Below are positions 40,600 through 51,145 of a stretch of 64,000 bases of DNA, in pieces. A program made the position numbers and the translations under genes. The notes beneath the pieces are model-generated. The model was not told where the DNA came from. It was given only the letters and a program-made list of their open reading frames with translations, and ran no database searches. The first letter of the stretch is position 1; every line of letters begins with the position of its first letter. The stretch is from Neoroseomonas terrae (GTDB lineage: Bacteria; Pseudomonadota; Alphaproteobacteria; Acetobacterales; Acetobacteraceae): positions 1 through 64,000 of the forward strand of contig NZ_JAAEDI010000016.1 in NCBI RefSeq assembly GCF_018129025.1, read 5' to 3'.

Positions 40600-41103
40600 T
40601 CAGCGGCCGGGAATGATGACGCCCAGATAGGGCGCGGGCGGCGTCTCGCCGGGGCCGGCCATCCGCGGCGTCTCGTTGCGCACCGGCGGCAGGCTGCGAA
40701 GGTAGCGCGCCAGCGCCCGTGCATCGGCATCATTCAGCGCCGCATAGGAGTGCCACGGCATCACCGGCGCCAGCACCCGCCCATCCGGCCGGACGCCGGT
40801 GCGCACGGCGCGGACGATGTCCGCCTCGCTCCAACTGCCGAGGCCGGTCTCGCGGTCTGGCGTCAGGTTGGGCGGATAGAAGACACCGACCTCGGGGATG
40901 CCGAAGCCGATATTCGATCCGGCGAGATTCAGCCGCGGATCGGGCCGCCCGGCCAGCGCGCCGCCGGTGTGGCAGCCGCCGCAATCCATGATGCGGGACA
41001 GATACTCGCCACGGGCATTCGGCCCGCCGGCCTGCTGGGCAGCGGCCGGCATGGCGGCAAGCAGCGAGGCGGCAACGGCCGCACGGGCGAGAATGGTCAG
41101 CAT
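40600..41103 (-). CDS. Periplasmic c-type cytochrome
   Basis: 167 residues with a signal peptide (ARAAVAASLLAAMPAAAQQ). One haem site CGGCH follows in RIMDCGGCHTGG; the sixth ligand is probably the Met in APVMPWHSYA. The layout resembles class I cytochromes that serve periplasmic dehydrogenases. AGGAG precedes the ATG by about ten bases. The partner oxidoreductase is not in the window. Confidence 0.88.
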   Translation of the reverse strand: MLTILARAAVAASLLAAMPAAAQQAGGPNARGEYLSRIMDCGGCHTGGALAGRPDPRLNLAGSNIGFGIPEVGVFYPPNLTPDRETGLGSWSEADIVRAVRTGVRPDGRVLAPVMPWHSYAALNDADARALARYLRSLPPVRNETPRMAGPGETPPAPYLGVIIPGR

Positions 41104-41245
41104 GACGCGGGCTCCTGGAGCGCGGGACGCGACGTCCCGGCGCTGCCGCGACATTCGCCGCAGCGCCGTTCCGGAGCCATCGCCGGAGTTTTCCGCGGCT
41201 TTCCGGAATCCTTCCCGGCCGTGACACGGGTCACACCGGGCGGGC

Positions 41246-42667
41246 CTATTCCGGCACGCCCGCCTTCACCAGCCCTTCGCAGAAGACCTCAGCATGGGCG
41301 AAGCCAGCCAGGTTCCGTCGCAGCAGCCCGACGCGGATCGCCGCGCCCATGCCGTTGCGCGCGGCGATGTAGCCCTGCGCCTCCTCGATCCGTCCGAGAT
41401 GGCCGCAGCAGGAGATCAGCGTGTTGTAGTGGCCGAGATAGGCCGTGAAGGCCGCGACCGAGGCGCGCAGATGCGGCAGTGCGTCCTCGAAGCGGCGCGA
41501 GCCCAGCAGGGCAAGGCCGTGGATCGCCGTGTAGATGCCGGCGAAGCTGTCCATCGGGCTCATCCGCAGGGCGAGGCCGGTTTCATCGACCGCTTCCTCC
41601 ATCCGGCCGGCCCGCAGCAGACCCCAGCCATACAGGGTGCGTCCCAACGCGAAGCAGGGGTTGAGGTCGAGCGCGGCGTGCAGTTCCGCCAGCCCCGCCT
41701 CATGCTGGCGGCCGGACGACAGGCAGATGCCGTGGGTCATGCGCGCCCAGGGTTCGGCGGGGTCCAGCGTCACCGCCTGCGCCGCCTGCCGTGCGGCGAT
41801 CCGGTAGCCCTCGGCATTGTCAGGCCACCAGTAGCAGAGCGCCGCCCACCACGCCGCCCAGGCGAGCAGCGCATGCGCGCGCGCATAACCGGGTTCGACG
41901 GCGATCGCCTGGCTGAGCAGCGCGCGCGCTTCCTCGTTCTGCGCCTGCCCGACGCGGCTGATCAGCCTCATGGCGCGCACGGCAAGGCCCCAGGCCGACA
42001 GGTTCGCGGTTGGTCGCGCAGCGGCGCGGTATCCCTCCTCGGCGTAGAGATGCGGCTCGATCGCCGCGACGACGTGACGGGTGATCTCGTCCTGCACGGC
42101 GAAGATGTCGGACAGCGCGCGGTCATAGCGCTCGGCCCAGATGTGCCGCCCCGTGCCGGCATCAACCAGCTGGCCGGTCACGCGCATCAACCCGCCGGCC
42201 ACGCGCACGCTGCCTTCCAGTACGTAGCGCACGCCAAGGTCCCGGGCGACCTGCCGGACGTCCACCGCGCGACCCTTGTAGGTGAAGGTTGAGTTGCGGG
42301 CGATGACGAACAGCCAGCGCAGCCGGGCGAGGTCGGTGGTGATGTCCTCGCTGATGCCATCGGCCAGCCAGTCCTGGCCGCTATCGCCCATGAAGGTGAA
42401 GGGCAGCACGGCGATGGAGGGGCCGGCATCGTCGTCGCCGGCGGGCGTCGGCGCTTCGGATAGGACGGGTGCTGCGACCGGGCCGCGCAGCACCAGCCCC
42501 GTCGTGCCTTCCACCATCGCCAGGGTACGTTCGGAGAACAGCCCGACCAGCAGCTTGTCGACGGTGGAGCGGCCGAGGCGCGTGCGGAAGGCGAATTCCT
42601 CCCGTGAGATGCGCTGCCGCGCCAGGTAGTCCCTGACGATTCCCGCGACCTGTCGCCTGTCGTCCAT
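41246..42667 (-). CDS. TolB-like/TPR regulatory protein with N-terminal HTH-like segment
   Basis: 473 residues. The first ~70 look like a divergent helix-turn-helix (RQRISREEFAFRTRLGRST). Then comes the TolB-like domain of the COG5616 type (PSIAVLPFTFMGDSGQDWLADGI ... YVLEGSVRVAGG...HIWAERYDR), and from about residue 210 tetratricopeptide repeats to the end. Such proteins are usually annotated adenylate-cyclase-like, yet no cyclase domain is present. A cytosolic sensor/scaffold or transcription regulator is likely. Written in segments here; motifs are shown in part. Confidence 0.8.
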   Translation of the reverse strand: MDDRRQVAGIVRDYLARQRISREEFAFRTRLGRSTVDKLLVGLFSERTLAMVEGTTGLVLRGPVAAPVLSEAPTPAGDDDAGPSIAVLPFTFMGDSGQDWLADGISEDITTDLARLRWLFVIARNSTFTYKGRAVDVRQVARDLGVRYVLEGSVRVAGGLMRVTGQLVDAGTGRHIWAERYDRALSDIFAVQDEITRHVVAAIEPHLYAEEGYRAAARPTANLSAWGLAVRAMRLISRVGQAQNEEARALLSQAIAVEPGYARAHALLAWAAWWAALCYWWPDNAEGYRIAARQAAQAVTLDPAEPWARMTHGICLSSGRQHEAGLAELHAALDLNPCFALGRTLYGWGLLRAGRMEEAVDETGLALRMSPMDSFAGIYTAIHGLALLGSRRFEDALPHLRASVAAFTAYLGHYNTLISCCGHLGRIEEAQGYIAARNGMGAAIRVGLLRRNLAGFAHAEVFCEGLVKAGVPE

Positions 42668-42838
42668 GCGGAAGCCACCCGATTCCGCCCGTCCCCACCC
42701 CGGCGGGGCGCGCGATCCCGATCCGGTGAGCAGGATAGGCCGACTGCCATTCCAGGGAAACAACGGCGCGTCGTCGTCTGGCCGTAGACCCTGCCCGCCC
42801 GGCACGAAACCCTCTACACCGGGGCATGGAGGTACCTG

Positions 42839-45115
42839 ATGGACGAGGATTTCCGCCGCGCAGCACTCGACTATCACCGGCTCCCGCGCCCCGGGAAGCT
42901 GGCGGTCGAGCCGACCAAGCGCATGGCGACGCAGCGCGACCTGGGCCTGGCCTATTCCCCTGGCGTCGCCGCGGCCTGCGAGGCGATCGCCGCCGACCCG
43001 ACCGCCGCCTATGACTACACCACGCGCGGCAACATGGTCGCGGTCATCACCAACGGCACGGCGGTACTGGGCCTCGGCGCCATCGGCGCGCTGGCGTCGA
43101 AGCCGGTGATGGAAGGCAAGGCGGTCCTCTTCAAGAAATTCGCCGGCATCGATTCCATCGACATCGAGGTGGAGGAACGCGACCCCGCGAAGTTCATCGA
43201 GGTCGTCGCCGCGCTCGAACCTTCCTTCGGAGCGATCAACCTCGAGGACATCAAGGCGCCGGAGTGCTTCGTCATCGAGCGCACGCTGCGCGAGCGGATG
43301 AACATCCCGGTCTTCCATGACGACCAGCACGGCACCGCCATCATCGTCGCCGCCGCAGTGCGCAACGGCCTGATGCTGCAGGGCAAGCGGCTGGAAGACG
43401 TGAAGCTGGTCAACACCGGCGGCGGCGCGGCGGCGCTAGCCTGCCTGGACCTTCTCGTCGAGATGGGGCTGAAGCGCGAGAACGTCACGATCTGCGACAT
43501 CGGCGGCGTGATCCATACGGGGCGAAACGACCTCGACCCCCACCGCGCGCGCTATGCACAGGAGACGGAGGCGCGCACGCTCGAGGACGTGCTGCCGGGG
43601 GCTGACGTCTTCCTCGGCCTGTCCGCGCCGCGCGTGCTGAAGCCCGAATGGCTGAAGCACCTCGCACAGCGGCCGCTGGTGCTCGCGCTGGCCAATCCGG
43701 AACCGGAGATCCTTCCTGAAGCCGTCCGCGCGGCGCGCCCCGACGCCATCGTGGCGACCGGCCGCACCGACTACCCGAACCAGGTCAACAACGTCCTCTG
43801 CTTCCCCTTCATCTTCCGCGGCGCGCTCGACTGTGGCGCGACGACGATCAATGAGGAGATGAAGATCGCCGCGGCGGACGCCATCGCCGCCCTGGCTCGG
43901 GTCGAAGCCTCCGAAGTCGTCGCCGCTGCCTATGGTGGCATCGCGCCGGTCTTCGGGCCGGACTACATCATTCCGAAGCCCTTCGACCCACGGCTGATCC
44001 TGGAGATCGCGCCGGCCGTCGCCCGTGCGGCGATGGAAACCGGCGTCGCGCAGCGCCCGATCGAGGATTTCGCCGCCTATCGGCGTGAGCTCGAGCGTAA
44101 TGTCTTCCGGTCCGGCAACCTCATGCGCCCGGTCTTCGAGGCTGCCCGCAAGCGCCCCCGCCGTGTCGTCTACGCCGAGGGCGAGGACGAGCGCACGCTG
44201 CGCGCCGTGCAGTCGGTGGTGGATGAAGGCATCGCCGAACCCATCCTGGTCGGGCGGCAGGAGGTGATCGCCGCCAAGGTCAAGGCGCTCGGCCTGCGCA
44301 TGGCGCTCGGCGACAGCGTGCGCATCCTCGATCCAGGCAGCGATACGGAGGTCTTCGGCCCGCTGACCGAGCTGTATCGCGGCAAGGCCGGCCGCCGCGG
44401 CACCCCGCCCGACGCCGCCGAACGCCGCGTGCGCACGCGCCCGGCCGTCGCCGCTGCCCTACTGCTCGAAGCCGGCCACGCTGACGCAGCGATCTGTGGT
44501 GGTCTCGGCGACTGGATGGGTCAGTGGAAGCATGTGCTCGACATCACCGGCAAGCGCGACGATGTCGGTCGCGTCTACGCGCTCTCCGGCGTCGTCACCC
44601 GCGCCGGCGAGCACCTGTTCGTCGTCGACACGCATCTCTGCCTGGAGCCGACCGCCGAGCAGATCGCCGAGATGACGCTGCTCGCCGCCGAGCAGGTCAA
44701 CGCCTTCGGCATCACGCCGAAGGTCGCGCTGCTCTCGCATTCCTCCTTCGGTGCATCGAACGCGCCATCGGCGCGGCGCATGCGCCAGGCGCTCGCGCTG
44801 ATCCAGAAGCAAAATCCAGGGCTGGAAGTGGATGGCGAAATGCACGCGGATGCCGCGCTCATTCCGGCCATCCGCAGCCGCGCCGTGCCCGACAGCCCGC
44901 TGGAAGGCGCGGCGAACCTGCTGGTGATGCCGGGGATCGACGCCGCCAACATCGCCTTCAACCTGGTGAAGGCGGCGACTGACGGGCTGCAGCTCGGCCC
45001 GCTGCTGCTCGGGATGAACAAGCCGATCCACGTGCTGGTGCCGTCCGTGACGGCGCGCGGCATCCTGAACGTGACGGCGCTGGCGGTGGCGCAGGCGAAC
45101 GCCGCGGCCGGCTAG
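42839..45115 (+). CDS. maeB: NADP-dependent malic enzyme fused to phosphotransacetylase-like domain
   Basis: 758 residues, the standard MaeB length. The malic-enzyme half (1 to ~430) has [34 protein letters not shown] and a nucleotide loop [14 protein letters not shown]. The rest resembles phosphate acetyltransferase and is regulatory in characterised enzymes, sensing acetyl-CoA. It turns malate into pyruvate with NADPH. GGAGGT lies five bases from the ATG. A strong hairpin follows the stop by about 60 bases. Confidence 0.96.
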   Translation: MDEDFRRAALDYHRLPRPGKLAVEPTKRMATQRDLGLAYSPGVAAACEAIAADPTAAYDYTTRGNMVAVITNGTAVLGLGAIGALASKPVMEGKAVLFKKFAGIDSIDIEVEERDPAKFIEVVAALEPSFGAINLEDIKAPECFVIERTLRERMNIPVFHDDQHGTAIIVAAAVRNGLMLQGKRLEDVKLVNTGGGAAALACLDLLVEMGLKRENVTICDIGGVIHTGRNDLDPHRARYAQETEARTLEDVLPGADVFLGLSAPRVLKPEWLKHLAQRPLVLALANPEPEILPEAVRAARPDAIVATGRTDYPNQVNNVLCFPFIFRGALDCGATTINEEMKIAAADAIAALARVEASEVVAAAYGGIAPVFGPDYIIPKPFDPRLILEIAPAVARAAMETGVAQRPIEDFAAYRRELERNVFRSGNLMRPVFEAARKRPRRVVYAEGEDERTLRAVQSVVDEGIAEPILVGRQEVIAAKVKALGLRMALGDSVRILDPGSDTEVFGPLTELYRGKAGRRGTPPDAAERRVRTRPAVAAALLLEAGHADAAICGGLGDWMGQWKHVLDITGKRDDVGRVYALSGVVTRAGEHLFVVDTHLCLEPTAEQIAEMTLLAAEQVNAFGITPKVALLSHSSFGASNAPSARRMRQALALIQKQNPGLEVDGEMHADAALIPAIRSRAVPDSPLEGAANLLVMPGIDAANIAFNLVKAATDGLQLGPLLLGMNKPIHVLVPSVTARGILNVTALAVAQANAAAG

Positions 45116-45173
45116 GTCGCGCAGGGTGGATCAGGGGCTCTGCCCGTCCCCGAACCCTACCCCGGCACGGGTA

Positions 45174-45405
45174 CCCATTCACATTGCCTTGGCAATGTGA
45201 ATGGGGTCCGCGTAGGCCGAAGGGCCTTTGCAAACCTCCACCTGGCACTCTGCGCAGACGGTCGGACCATTGTCGTCCCGCAGCTCTGCGCACGGACGGG
45301 GTGAGAGATCGGAGAACGGCCTTCACGCCCGGCACCAAATGATGGCGGTCCAGGCCATCCATGGCCTGGCGGGGTGAGGTCCGGAGAGGGGCGGCGCCCC
45401 TCTCC
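45174..45405. repeat. Dispersed intergenic repeat, compound copy 2 (two arms in inverted order)
   Basis: Three parts between two convergent genes. First, a perfect 15-base-pair stem (CCCATTCACATTGCC at 45174, GGCAATGTGAATGGG at 45191). Second, a minus-strand arm (GGCCGAAGGGCCTTTGCAAA and CCTCC, 45214-45240) matching the lead-in of copy 1. Third, after ~100 bases, a plus-strand arm with hairpin A changed to CCAGGCCAT/ATGGCCTGG (45350-45369) yet still paired, then CGGGGTGAGGT and hairpin B identical to copy 1 (45383-45405). It works as a likely bidirectional terminator for maeB and the gene to its right. Confidence 0.72.
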
Positions 45406-45419
45406 GCTTCATCGCGCCA

Positions 45420-46973
45420 TCAGCGCGTGGTGGCGGTGATGCCCAGCACCCGCTGCATCTCCGCCGGGCTCGGCGGCACCTGCTGCATTTCCTCGAGCCC
45501 GATCGGCTGCGGCGGGTTCACTCGGATATCGACCGCCTGCGCCTGGCCGCGGATGAAGCGCACCAGCGCATCCCGAACCGGGGCGAGCGCCGCCGCATCG
45601 GGCTGGCTCAGCGCGCCGCCGGCCATCGCGGCGTACTGCTCGCGCAGCTGCGCTTCCGGCGTGCGGGTCTCCCGGGACTGCATGGCGAGGAAGCGACGGA
45701 ACAGCGAGGCGTCGGCATAACCGAGCGCCGCTGAGATCAGCCGCGCCTGCGAGAAGTCGGCCGCCTGCATGCGTTCGGATGTCAGCCCGTCCAGCGTGAC
45801 CGACATGGTCAGCGTGCCGGCGTCGCGCGCGCCGATCGACAGGTCGCGCACCTCGACGCGGCCGGTCTTGCCGTCATGTGCGGTCGAGGCGGTGATCTCG
45901 CCCTCGATCGCCTGGTAGCCGAAGCGGGTCAGCCACTCGCCGATCATCGGCACCGGCTCGACGCGGATGCCGCGCACGGCGACAGTGCCGGTGCCCGACC
46001 CGTCGGTGGCTGTGATGTCGCCGGCGATGCGGAACTCGGCGATGCCGCCCACGGGCCGGCCACCACCCGTCAGCTGCAAGCCTGTCATCTCGAGGCTGGT
46101 CTGGCCGACCAGGCTCGGCACGCGTTCCTCGCGCATCAGCGCGCCGAGCATCCGGGCGATGTCCATCCCGGACATGCCGATGCGCGCGATGCGCAGCCCG
46201 TCGACGAAGCCGCCATCGAGCCCGGTGCTCTCGACACCTTCGACCGTGAGGCGCGCGGGGCGGTTGGCGCCCCAGCCCTCGACGGTGACGAGGTTCACCG
46301 CGACGTTCGCACCGCCGGTGACCCGCAGGTTCTCGAGGCGCAGCGAATCCAGCGTTACGTCATCCGGCTGCGGCGGCGCGCCCGCGGCGGTGCGCGGCAC
46401 TGTCAGCCCCGCGATCCGCAGCATGCCGATGCGGACGGTGTTGCCGTCCTCGGTGGTGGCGAAGCCGCGGATCACCGTCTCGGCCACGCCGTCCTGGCGC
46501 AGGCCCATCAGGGTGACTTCGTCCATGGTCACGCGCTTGCCGGGGCGTTCCAGCACAACGCCGGTCATGCGCGCCTGCTCGCCCGTGGCGTCCTGCGCCT
46601 CGGCGGCAGCGTAGGACAGCCGCGTCTCGCGTCCGAGGAGACCGCGGAGCCGCGTGATGGCAGCGGGCTCGTTCGGCGGGATCGCCTGTGGTGCGGGCAG
46701 GGAGGAAGGCGGCGTCGGGGCGGCCGGCGCCTGTGTCACCCCTGGCGGGGTCCGCCGCGGCAGCGGCAGCATCTGCAGCGGGGGAGGGGCAGGGGCGGGC
46801 GCAGCGCCGCCGAGCGGGGGCGGCTTGGCCGTCGGCAGGGACGGTGCCGCGGGTGCCGCGCCCGGCGCCCCGAGCGGCGCGGGCTTCTGCGCGATGGCCG
46901 CACCGGTCAGCGCCAATCCCGCGACCGTGGCGAGCGCGAACGCCCTGAAACCCGTGAGGGGTGCTGCTGTCAT
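45420..46973 (-). CDS. Large exported protein of unknown function
   Basis: 517 residues from ATG 46973 (GAGAGGTTCACCGGG upstream). Signal peptide (FRAFALATVAGLALTGAAIAQ), then a Pro/Ala-rich linker to about residue 95, then many short beta-like units of similar rhythm (for example VTLDSLRLENLRVTGG, ARLTVEGVESTGL, VEVRDLSIGARDAGTLTMSV). The beta-rich pattern resembles AsmA/DUF2125-like or repeat-type envelope proteins; I cannot assign a family. Likely periplasmic or outer-membrane associated. Confidence 0.7.
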   Translation of the reverse strand: MTAAPLTGFRAFALATVAGLALTGAAIAQKPAPLGAPGAAPAAPSLPTAKPPPLGGAAPAPAPPPLQMLPLPRRTPPGVTQAPAAPTPPSSLPAPQAIPPNEPAAITRLRGLLGRETRLSYAAAEAQDATGEQARMTGVVLERPGKRVTMDEVTLMGLRQDGVAETVIRGFATTEDGNTVRIGMLRIAGLTVPRTAAGAPPQPDDVTLDSLRLENLRVTGGANVAVNLVTVEGWGANRPARLTVEGVESTGLDGGFVDGLRIARIGMSGMDIARMLGALMREERVPSLVGQTSLEMTGLQLTGGGRPVGGIAEFRIAGDITATDGSGTGTVAVRGIRVEPVPMIGEWLTRFGYQAIEGEITASTAHDGKTGRVEVRDLSIGARDAGTLTMSVTLDGLTSERMQAADFSQARLISAALGYADASLFRRFLAMQSRETRTPEAQLREQYAAMAGGALSQPDAAALAPVRDALVRFIRGQAQAVDIRVNPPQPIGLEEMQQVPPSPAEMQRVLGITATTR

Positions 46974-47092
46974 CCCGGTGAACCTCTCTTCCTGCTGCGC
47001 AGCCGCAGTTAAGACCGCGGCGATAATGGGTGCCAACATGACCCGGCGACCCTTGGCGTGGCGAGTGAGGCATTTCACATCACCTTCAACGA

Positions 47093-47824
47093 ATGGCACC
47101 ATCGGACCCGACCATGCCCCGCCCTCCCGCTCGCCCAGGCCCGACCGCCGAGGTCGCCGCCTTCCTCGACAAGGTGGCGCGCATGCCCTCCGTCCGCACG
47201 GCGAACGCCCGGCCCGGACGGCTGATCTTCGCCGTCGATGCCACGGCGTCCCGCCAGCCGGCCTGGGACCGTGCCTGCGCCCTGACCGGGGAGATGTTCA
47301 TCGCCACGCGGGACCTCGGCGGCCTCGCCGTCTCCCTGGCCTATTGGCGCGGCTTCGGTGAGTTTGCCGCGACCCCCTTCCTGACCGACGGGGCGGAACT
47401 TGCGCGCCGCATGGCCGGTGTCACCTGCCTGGGCGGCCATACCCAGATCCTGCGCGCGCTGCGGCACGCGGCGTCCGAGACGCAGCGGGAAAGGATCGGC
47501 GCGCTGGTGCTGGTGGGCGATGCTGTGGAGGAGGAGATCGACGCGCTGTGCCAAGCCGCCGGCGAGCTCGGCCTGCGCGGCACGCCGGTGTTCTGCTTCC
47601 ATGAGGGCAACGACGCCGTTGCCGGCAATGCCTTCCGGCAGATCGCGAAAGTGTCCGGCGGTGCCTATGCGCCCTTTGATTCCGCATCGGCGGAGACGCT
47701 GCGGGACCTGCTGCGCGCGGTCGCCGTCTTTGCCGCCGGGGGGCGCGCCGCGCTGGCGCGGCTTGGCGGCCCGGCGGCGTTGCGCATCGCCGGACAGTTG
47801 CCAGCGCCGAAGGCGGCGCGATGA
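47093..47824 (+). CDS. von Willebrand factor A-type domain protein
   Basis: 243 residues with a VWA fold. The metal-site motif DATASR stands for DxSxS at residue ~49, and LVLVGDAVEEEID supplies a second aspartate. It has VSGGAYAPFDSASAETL near the end. No signal peptide, so cytosolic. Start at 47093 or 47114; neither has a strong binding site. Its stop overlaps the next start by four bases (ATGA), pairing it with the membrane J-domain protein. Confidence 0.72.
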   Translation: MAPSDPTMPRPPARPGPTAEVAAFLDKVARMPSVRTANARPGRLIFAVDATASRQPAWDRACALTGEMFIATRDLGGLAVSLAYWRGFGEFAATPFLTDGAELARRMAGVTCLGGHTQILRALRHAASETQRERIGALVLVGDAVEEEIDALCQAAGELGLRGTPVFCFHEGNDAVAGNAFRQIAKVSGGAYAPFDSASAETLRDLLRAVAVFAAGGRAALARLGGPAALRIAGQLPAPKAAR

Positions 47825-48507
47825 CCTGGGTCGCGCTGGGCGGCATTGTGCTGGTGGCGGTCATGCTGGGCCTGCGGGCCTTCGCGAATGCGCGCGTCGG
47901 CACGGTGAAGGCCGCGCTTGCCTGGATCGCAGGCGGGCTCGGCGTCGTGCTGTTCGCTGCGCTGCTGTTCAGCGGGCGCGGGTTGCAGGCCATCTGGGCC
48001 ATTGCGCTGCTGGCGCCGCTGCTGATGCGGTCCTGGCACGCATGGCGGAGCGCCAGGACTTTCTCGCGGGGTGGGCAGGCGAGCCCGGGGCAGGAAACCC
48101 GGGTTGAGACCGCGACGCTCGCGATGGTGCTGCATCACGACAGCGGGCGGATGACCGGCACGGTCACGGCGGGGGTCTTCGCCGGCGCCGACCTTGCCGC
48201 GCTGGCGCTCGCCGATCTGCGCGCCCTTCTTGCGGATTGCGAACGGCAGGATCCGGAAAGCGTCCCGCTGCTCGAGGCCTGGCTGGACCGCGCGCATCCC
48301 GAATGGCGGGACGCCGCGCAGCCCTCCGAAGGCGCCATGGACCGGGCGGAGGCCCTGGCCGTGCTCGGCCTGGCTGAAGGGGCGACGGAGGCGGAGATCC
48401 GGGCCGCATACCGCCGCCTGATGCGGGCCGCGCACCCGGACCAGGGCGGCAGTGCCTGGCTTGCAGCCCGGCTGAACGCGGCGCGCGACCTGCTGCTGGG
48501 GGATTGA
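47821..48507 (+). CDS. Membrane-anchored J-domain protein (TIM14/Pam18-like)
   Basis: 228 residues. Two or three N-terminal membrane spans (about 3-21, 29-49, 56-72) lead to a soluble middle, then a short C-terminal J domain with ATEAEIRAAYRRLMRAAHPD and QGGSAWLAARLNAARDLL. HPD is the motif that stimulates DnaK ATPase. The layout recalls Pam18-like bacterial proteins. Coupled to the VWA gene by an ATGA overlap. Confidence 0.8.
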   Translation: MTWVALGGIVLVAVMLGLRAFANARVGTVKAALAWIAGGLGVVLFAALLFSGRGLQAIWAIALLAPLLMRSWHAWRSARTFSRGGQASPGQETRVETATLAMVLHHDSGRMTGTVTAGVFAGADLAALALADLRALLADCERQDPESVPLLEAWLDRAHPEWRDAAQPSEGAMDRAEALAVLGLAEGATEAEIRAAYRRLMRAAHPDQGGSAWLAARLNAARDLLLGD

Positions 48508-48560
48508 TCGCGCCGCAGCTTCGCCATGCATTTGCCGCGGTGAGCCGGTAGCGTGAACGC

Positions 48561-48974
48561 ATGGTCATCCCTCGCCGCCTTGCCATAGCCACCTGCCTCG
48601 CCACCGCTTCGACTGCCGCCCTGGCAGAGCAGGCCGCCGGCCCGGCTGGGAGCTGGGTCGTCGAAGCGATCGGCGTCACGCGCATGGGCGCCTCGCCGCG
48701 CGTGGACATCACCTTCGCCGCCGAAGGCCGGGCCTCTGGCAGTTCCGGCTGCAACCGCTTCACCGGGGCGTTCACGCGCGAAGGGGCGTCCGGGCTGCGC
48801 TTCGGACCGGTGGCGGGCACCCGCATGGCCTGCGAGGAGGCGATCATGGCGCAGGAGCAGCGCTTCCACCAGGCGCTGGAACTCGTTCGCGGCTGGCGGA
48901 TGGATGGGCCGACCTTGCTTCTGACCGGCGAGGACGGCGCGGTGCTGCTGCGGCTGGCGCGGGCCGCCCCCTAG
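48561..48974 (+). CDS. META-domain exported protein (HslJ-like)
   Basis: 137 residues. Signal peptide ([19 protein letters not shown]), then the META fold: [16 protein letters not shown] and [21 protein letters not shown], the two signature segments. Relatives such as HslJ are linked to heat shock and novobiocin resistance. It stands alone between the J protein and transketolase. Confidence 0.85.
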   Translation: MVIPRRLAIATCLATASTAALAEQAAGPAGSWVVEAIGVTRMGASPRVDITFAAEGRASGSSGCNRFTGAFTREGASGLRFGPVAGTRMACEEAIMAQEQRFHQALELVRGWRMDGPTLLLTGEDGAVLLRLARAAP

Positions 48975-49092
48975 GCAGAACAGGAAGGCGACGCGGCCTG
49001 CGCATGGCCGCCCCCGGCCGCGGCCGGTTGCCCCCGGGCGACCCCGCCTCTATAGCGGCCCCGCCCCCGACGCAGCCGTAGGTATAGCTCTC

Positions 49093-51135
49093 TTGGCCAG
49101 CATCGCCCCCACGCCCGACGCCTCCCAGAACCCGGCGCTTGCCGCGCAGGCGGAAATTCTCGCCCGCCCGGCGACGGATAGCCGCCGCCTCGCCGACGCC
49201 ATTCGCGCGCTCGCCATCGATGGCGTGGAGGCGGCGAAGTCCGGCCACCCCGGCATGCCGATGGGCATGGCGGATGTCGCGACGGTGCTGTTCACGAAGT
49301 TCCTGAAGTATGACGCGGCCGATCCGCGCTGGGCCGACCGCGACCGCTTCGTGCTGTCCGCCGGCCACGGGTCGATGCTGCTCTACAGCCTGCTGCACCT
49401 GACCGGGCATGCCGGCATGGGCGTCGAGGAGCTGAAGCGGTTCCGCCAGCTCCATTCGCCGGCGGCGGGGCATCCGGAATACGGCGAGCATCCGGGCATC
49501 GAGACGACGACCGGGCCGCTGGGGCAGGGCATCGCGACCTCGGTCGGCATGGCGCTGGCCGAGCGGATGCTTGCCGCGCGCTTCGGGGCGTCGCTGGTGG
49601 ATCATCGCACCTGGGTGATCGCCTCGGACGGAGACCTGCAGGAAGGCGTGTCGCATGAGGCCGCCTCGCTCGCCGGCCATTACGCCCTGTCGAAGCTGTG
49701 CGTGCTGTGGGACGACAACCACATCTCGATCGACGGCGACACCGCGCTGTCCTTCACCGACGACACGCTGAAGCGGTTCCAGGCCTATGGCTGGGCAGTG
49801 CGCCGCATCGACGGGCACAACCCGGAGGAGATCGCGAGCGCGATGGCCTGGGCCACGCGCAACCGCAAGCCGACGCTGATCGCCTGCCGGACCATCATCG
49901 GCTTCGGTGCGCCGACCAAGGCGGGCACGGCGGGCTCGCACGGCGCGGCGCTGGGCGCGACCGAGGTGGCGGGTGCCAAGGAGCTGCTCGGCTGGACGGC
50001 GCCGGCCTTCAGCGTGCCTGAGGACATCAAGGCCGCCTGGGAGGCCGCCGGACGCCGCGGCGCTGGCACGCGCCGGTCCTGGCTGAAGCGGCTGGCGAAG
50101 CACCCGCAGGAAGCGGAATTCGACCGCGCCATGTCGGGCAAGCTGCCCGAGGCGTGGCATGAATCGCTCGCCGCGCTGCGCGCGAAGCACGCCGAGGAGA
50201 AGCCGAAGCTCGCGACGCGCGTCTCCTCGCAGCGCGCGCTCGAGGCGCTGGTGCCGTCGGTGCCGGAGATGGTCGGCGGTTCGGCCGACCTCACGGGATC
50301 GAACAACACCAATGTGAAGGGCATCCCGGCGATCACGCCGGGCAATTTCGGCGGCCGCTTCATGCATTGGGGCGTGCGCGAGCACGGCATGGCCGCCGCG
50401 ATGAACGGCATGACGCTGCATGGCGGCATCATCCCGTATTCGGGCACCTTCCTGGTCTTCAGCGACTATATGCGCCCGGCGATCCGCCTCGCGGCGCTGA
50501 TGGGCATCCGCGCCATCCATGTGCTGACGCATGACAGCATCGGCCTTGGCGAGGACGGTCCGACGCACCAGCCGGTCGAGCACCTCGCCTCCTTCCGTGC
50601 CATGCCGAATGTCTTCGTCTTCCGCCCGGCGGATGCGATGGAGACGGCCGAGTGCTGGGAACTGGCGGTGAAGCGGGCCGATGGGCCGTCCCTGCTGGCG
50701 CTGTCGCGGCAGAACCTGCCGGCGCTGCGGTCCGACGCCGGCGAGAACCGCTGCGCCCGTGGCGGCTATGTGCTGGCCGAGGCGTCCGGGCCGCGCAAGG
50801 CCACGCTGATCGCGACCGGGTCGGAAGTGCATCTGGCGGTGGCCGCGCGGGAAACGCTGGAGGCCGAGGGCATTCCGACCGCCGTCGTGTCGCTGCCCTG
50901 CTGGGAGATATTCGCGGCGCAGGATGCCGGGTATCGCAACCAGGTGCTCGGCGATGCTGTGCGCGTCGGCGTCGAGGCCGCGATCGGCTTCGGCTGGGAG
51001 CGCTGGCTCGGCGCCGATGGCATCTTCGTCGGCATGTCGGGCTTCGGCGCCTCGGCACCCGCCGAGGAGCTGTTCAAGCATTTCGGCATCACTGCCGACG
51101 CCGTGACCGCCGCGGTGAAGAAGCGGCTCGCCTGA
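49093..51135 (+). CDS. tkt: Transketolase
   Basis: 680 residues from a TTG start (49093), giving [17 protein letters not shown] before the conserved [19 protein letters not shown]. Thiamine-diphosphate features: [16 protein letters not shown], the [17 protein letters not shown] loop, and a catalytic Glu in the [14 protein letters not shown] region. It exchanges two-carbon units in the pentose phosphate (and Calvin) pathway. The upstream 118 bases carry two TATAGC stretches and no clear binding site. gap and pgk follow in the same direction. Confidence 0.95.
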   Translation: MASIAPTPDASQNPALAAQAEILARPATDSRRLADAIRALAIDGVEAAKSGHPGMPMGMADVATVLFTKFLKYDAADPRWADRDRFVLSAGHGSMLLYSLLHLTGHAGMGVEELKRFRQLHSPAAGHPEYGEHPGIETTTGPLGQGIATSVGMALAERMLAARFGASLVDHRTWVIASDGDLQEGVSHEAASLAGHYALSKLCVLWDDNHISIDGDTALSFTDDTLKRFQAYGWAVRRIDGHNPEEIASAMAWATRNRKPTLIACRTIIGFGAPTKAGTAGSHGAALGATEVAGAKELLGWTAPAFSVPEDIKAAWEAAGRRGAGTRRSWLKRLAKHPQEAEFDRAMSGKLPEAWHESLAALRAKHAEEKPKLATRVSSQRALEALVPSVPEMVGGSADLTGSNNTNVKGIPAITPGNFGGRFMHWGVREHGMAAAMNGMTLHGGIIPYSGTFLVFSDYMRPAIRLAALMGIRAIHVLTHDSIGLGEDGPTHQPVEHLASFRAMPNVFVFRPADAMETAECWELAVKRADGPSLLALSRQNLPALRSDAGENRCARGGYVLAEASGPRKATLIATGSEVHLAVAARETLEAEGIPTAVVSLPCWEIFAAQDAGYRNQVLGDAVRVGVEAAIGFGWERWLGADGIFVGMSGFGASAPAEELFKHFGITADAVTAAVKKRLA

Positions 51136-51145
51136 ACTCGACACT

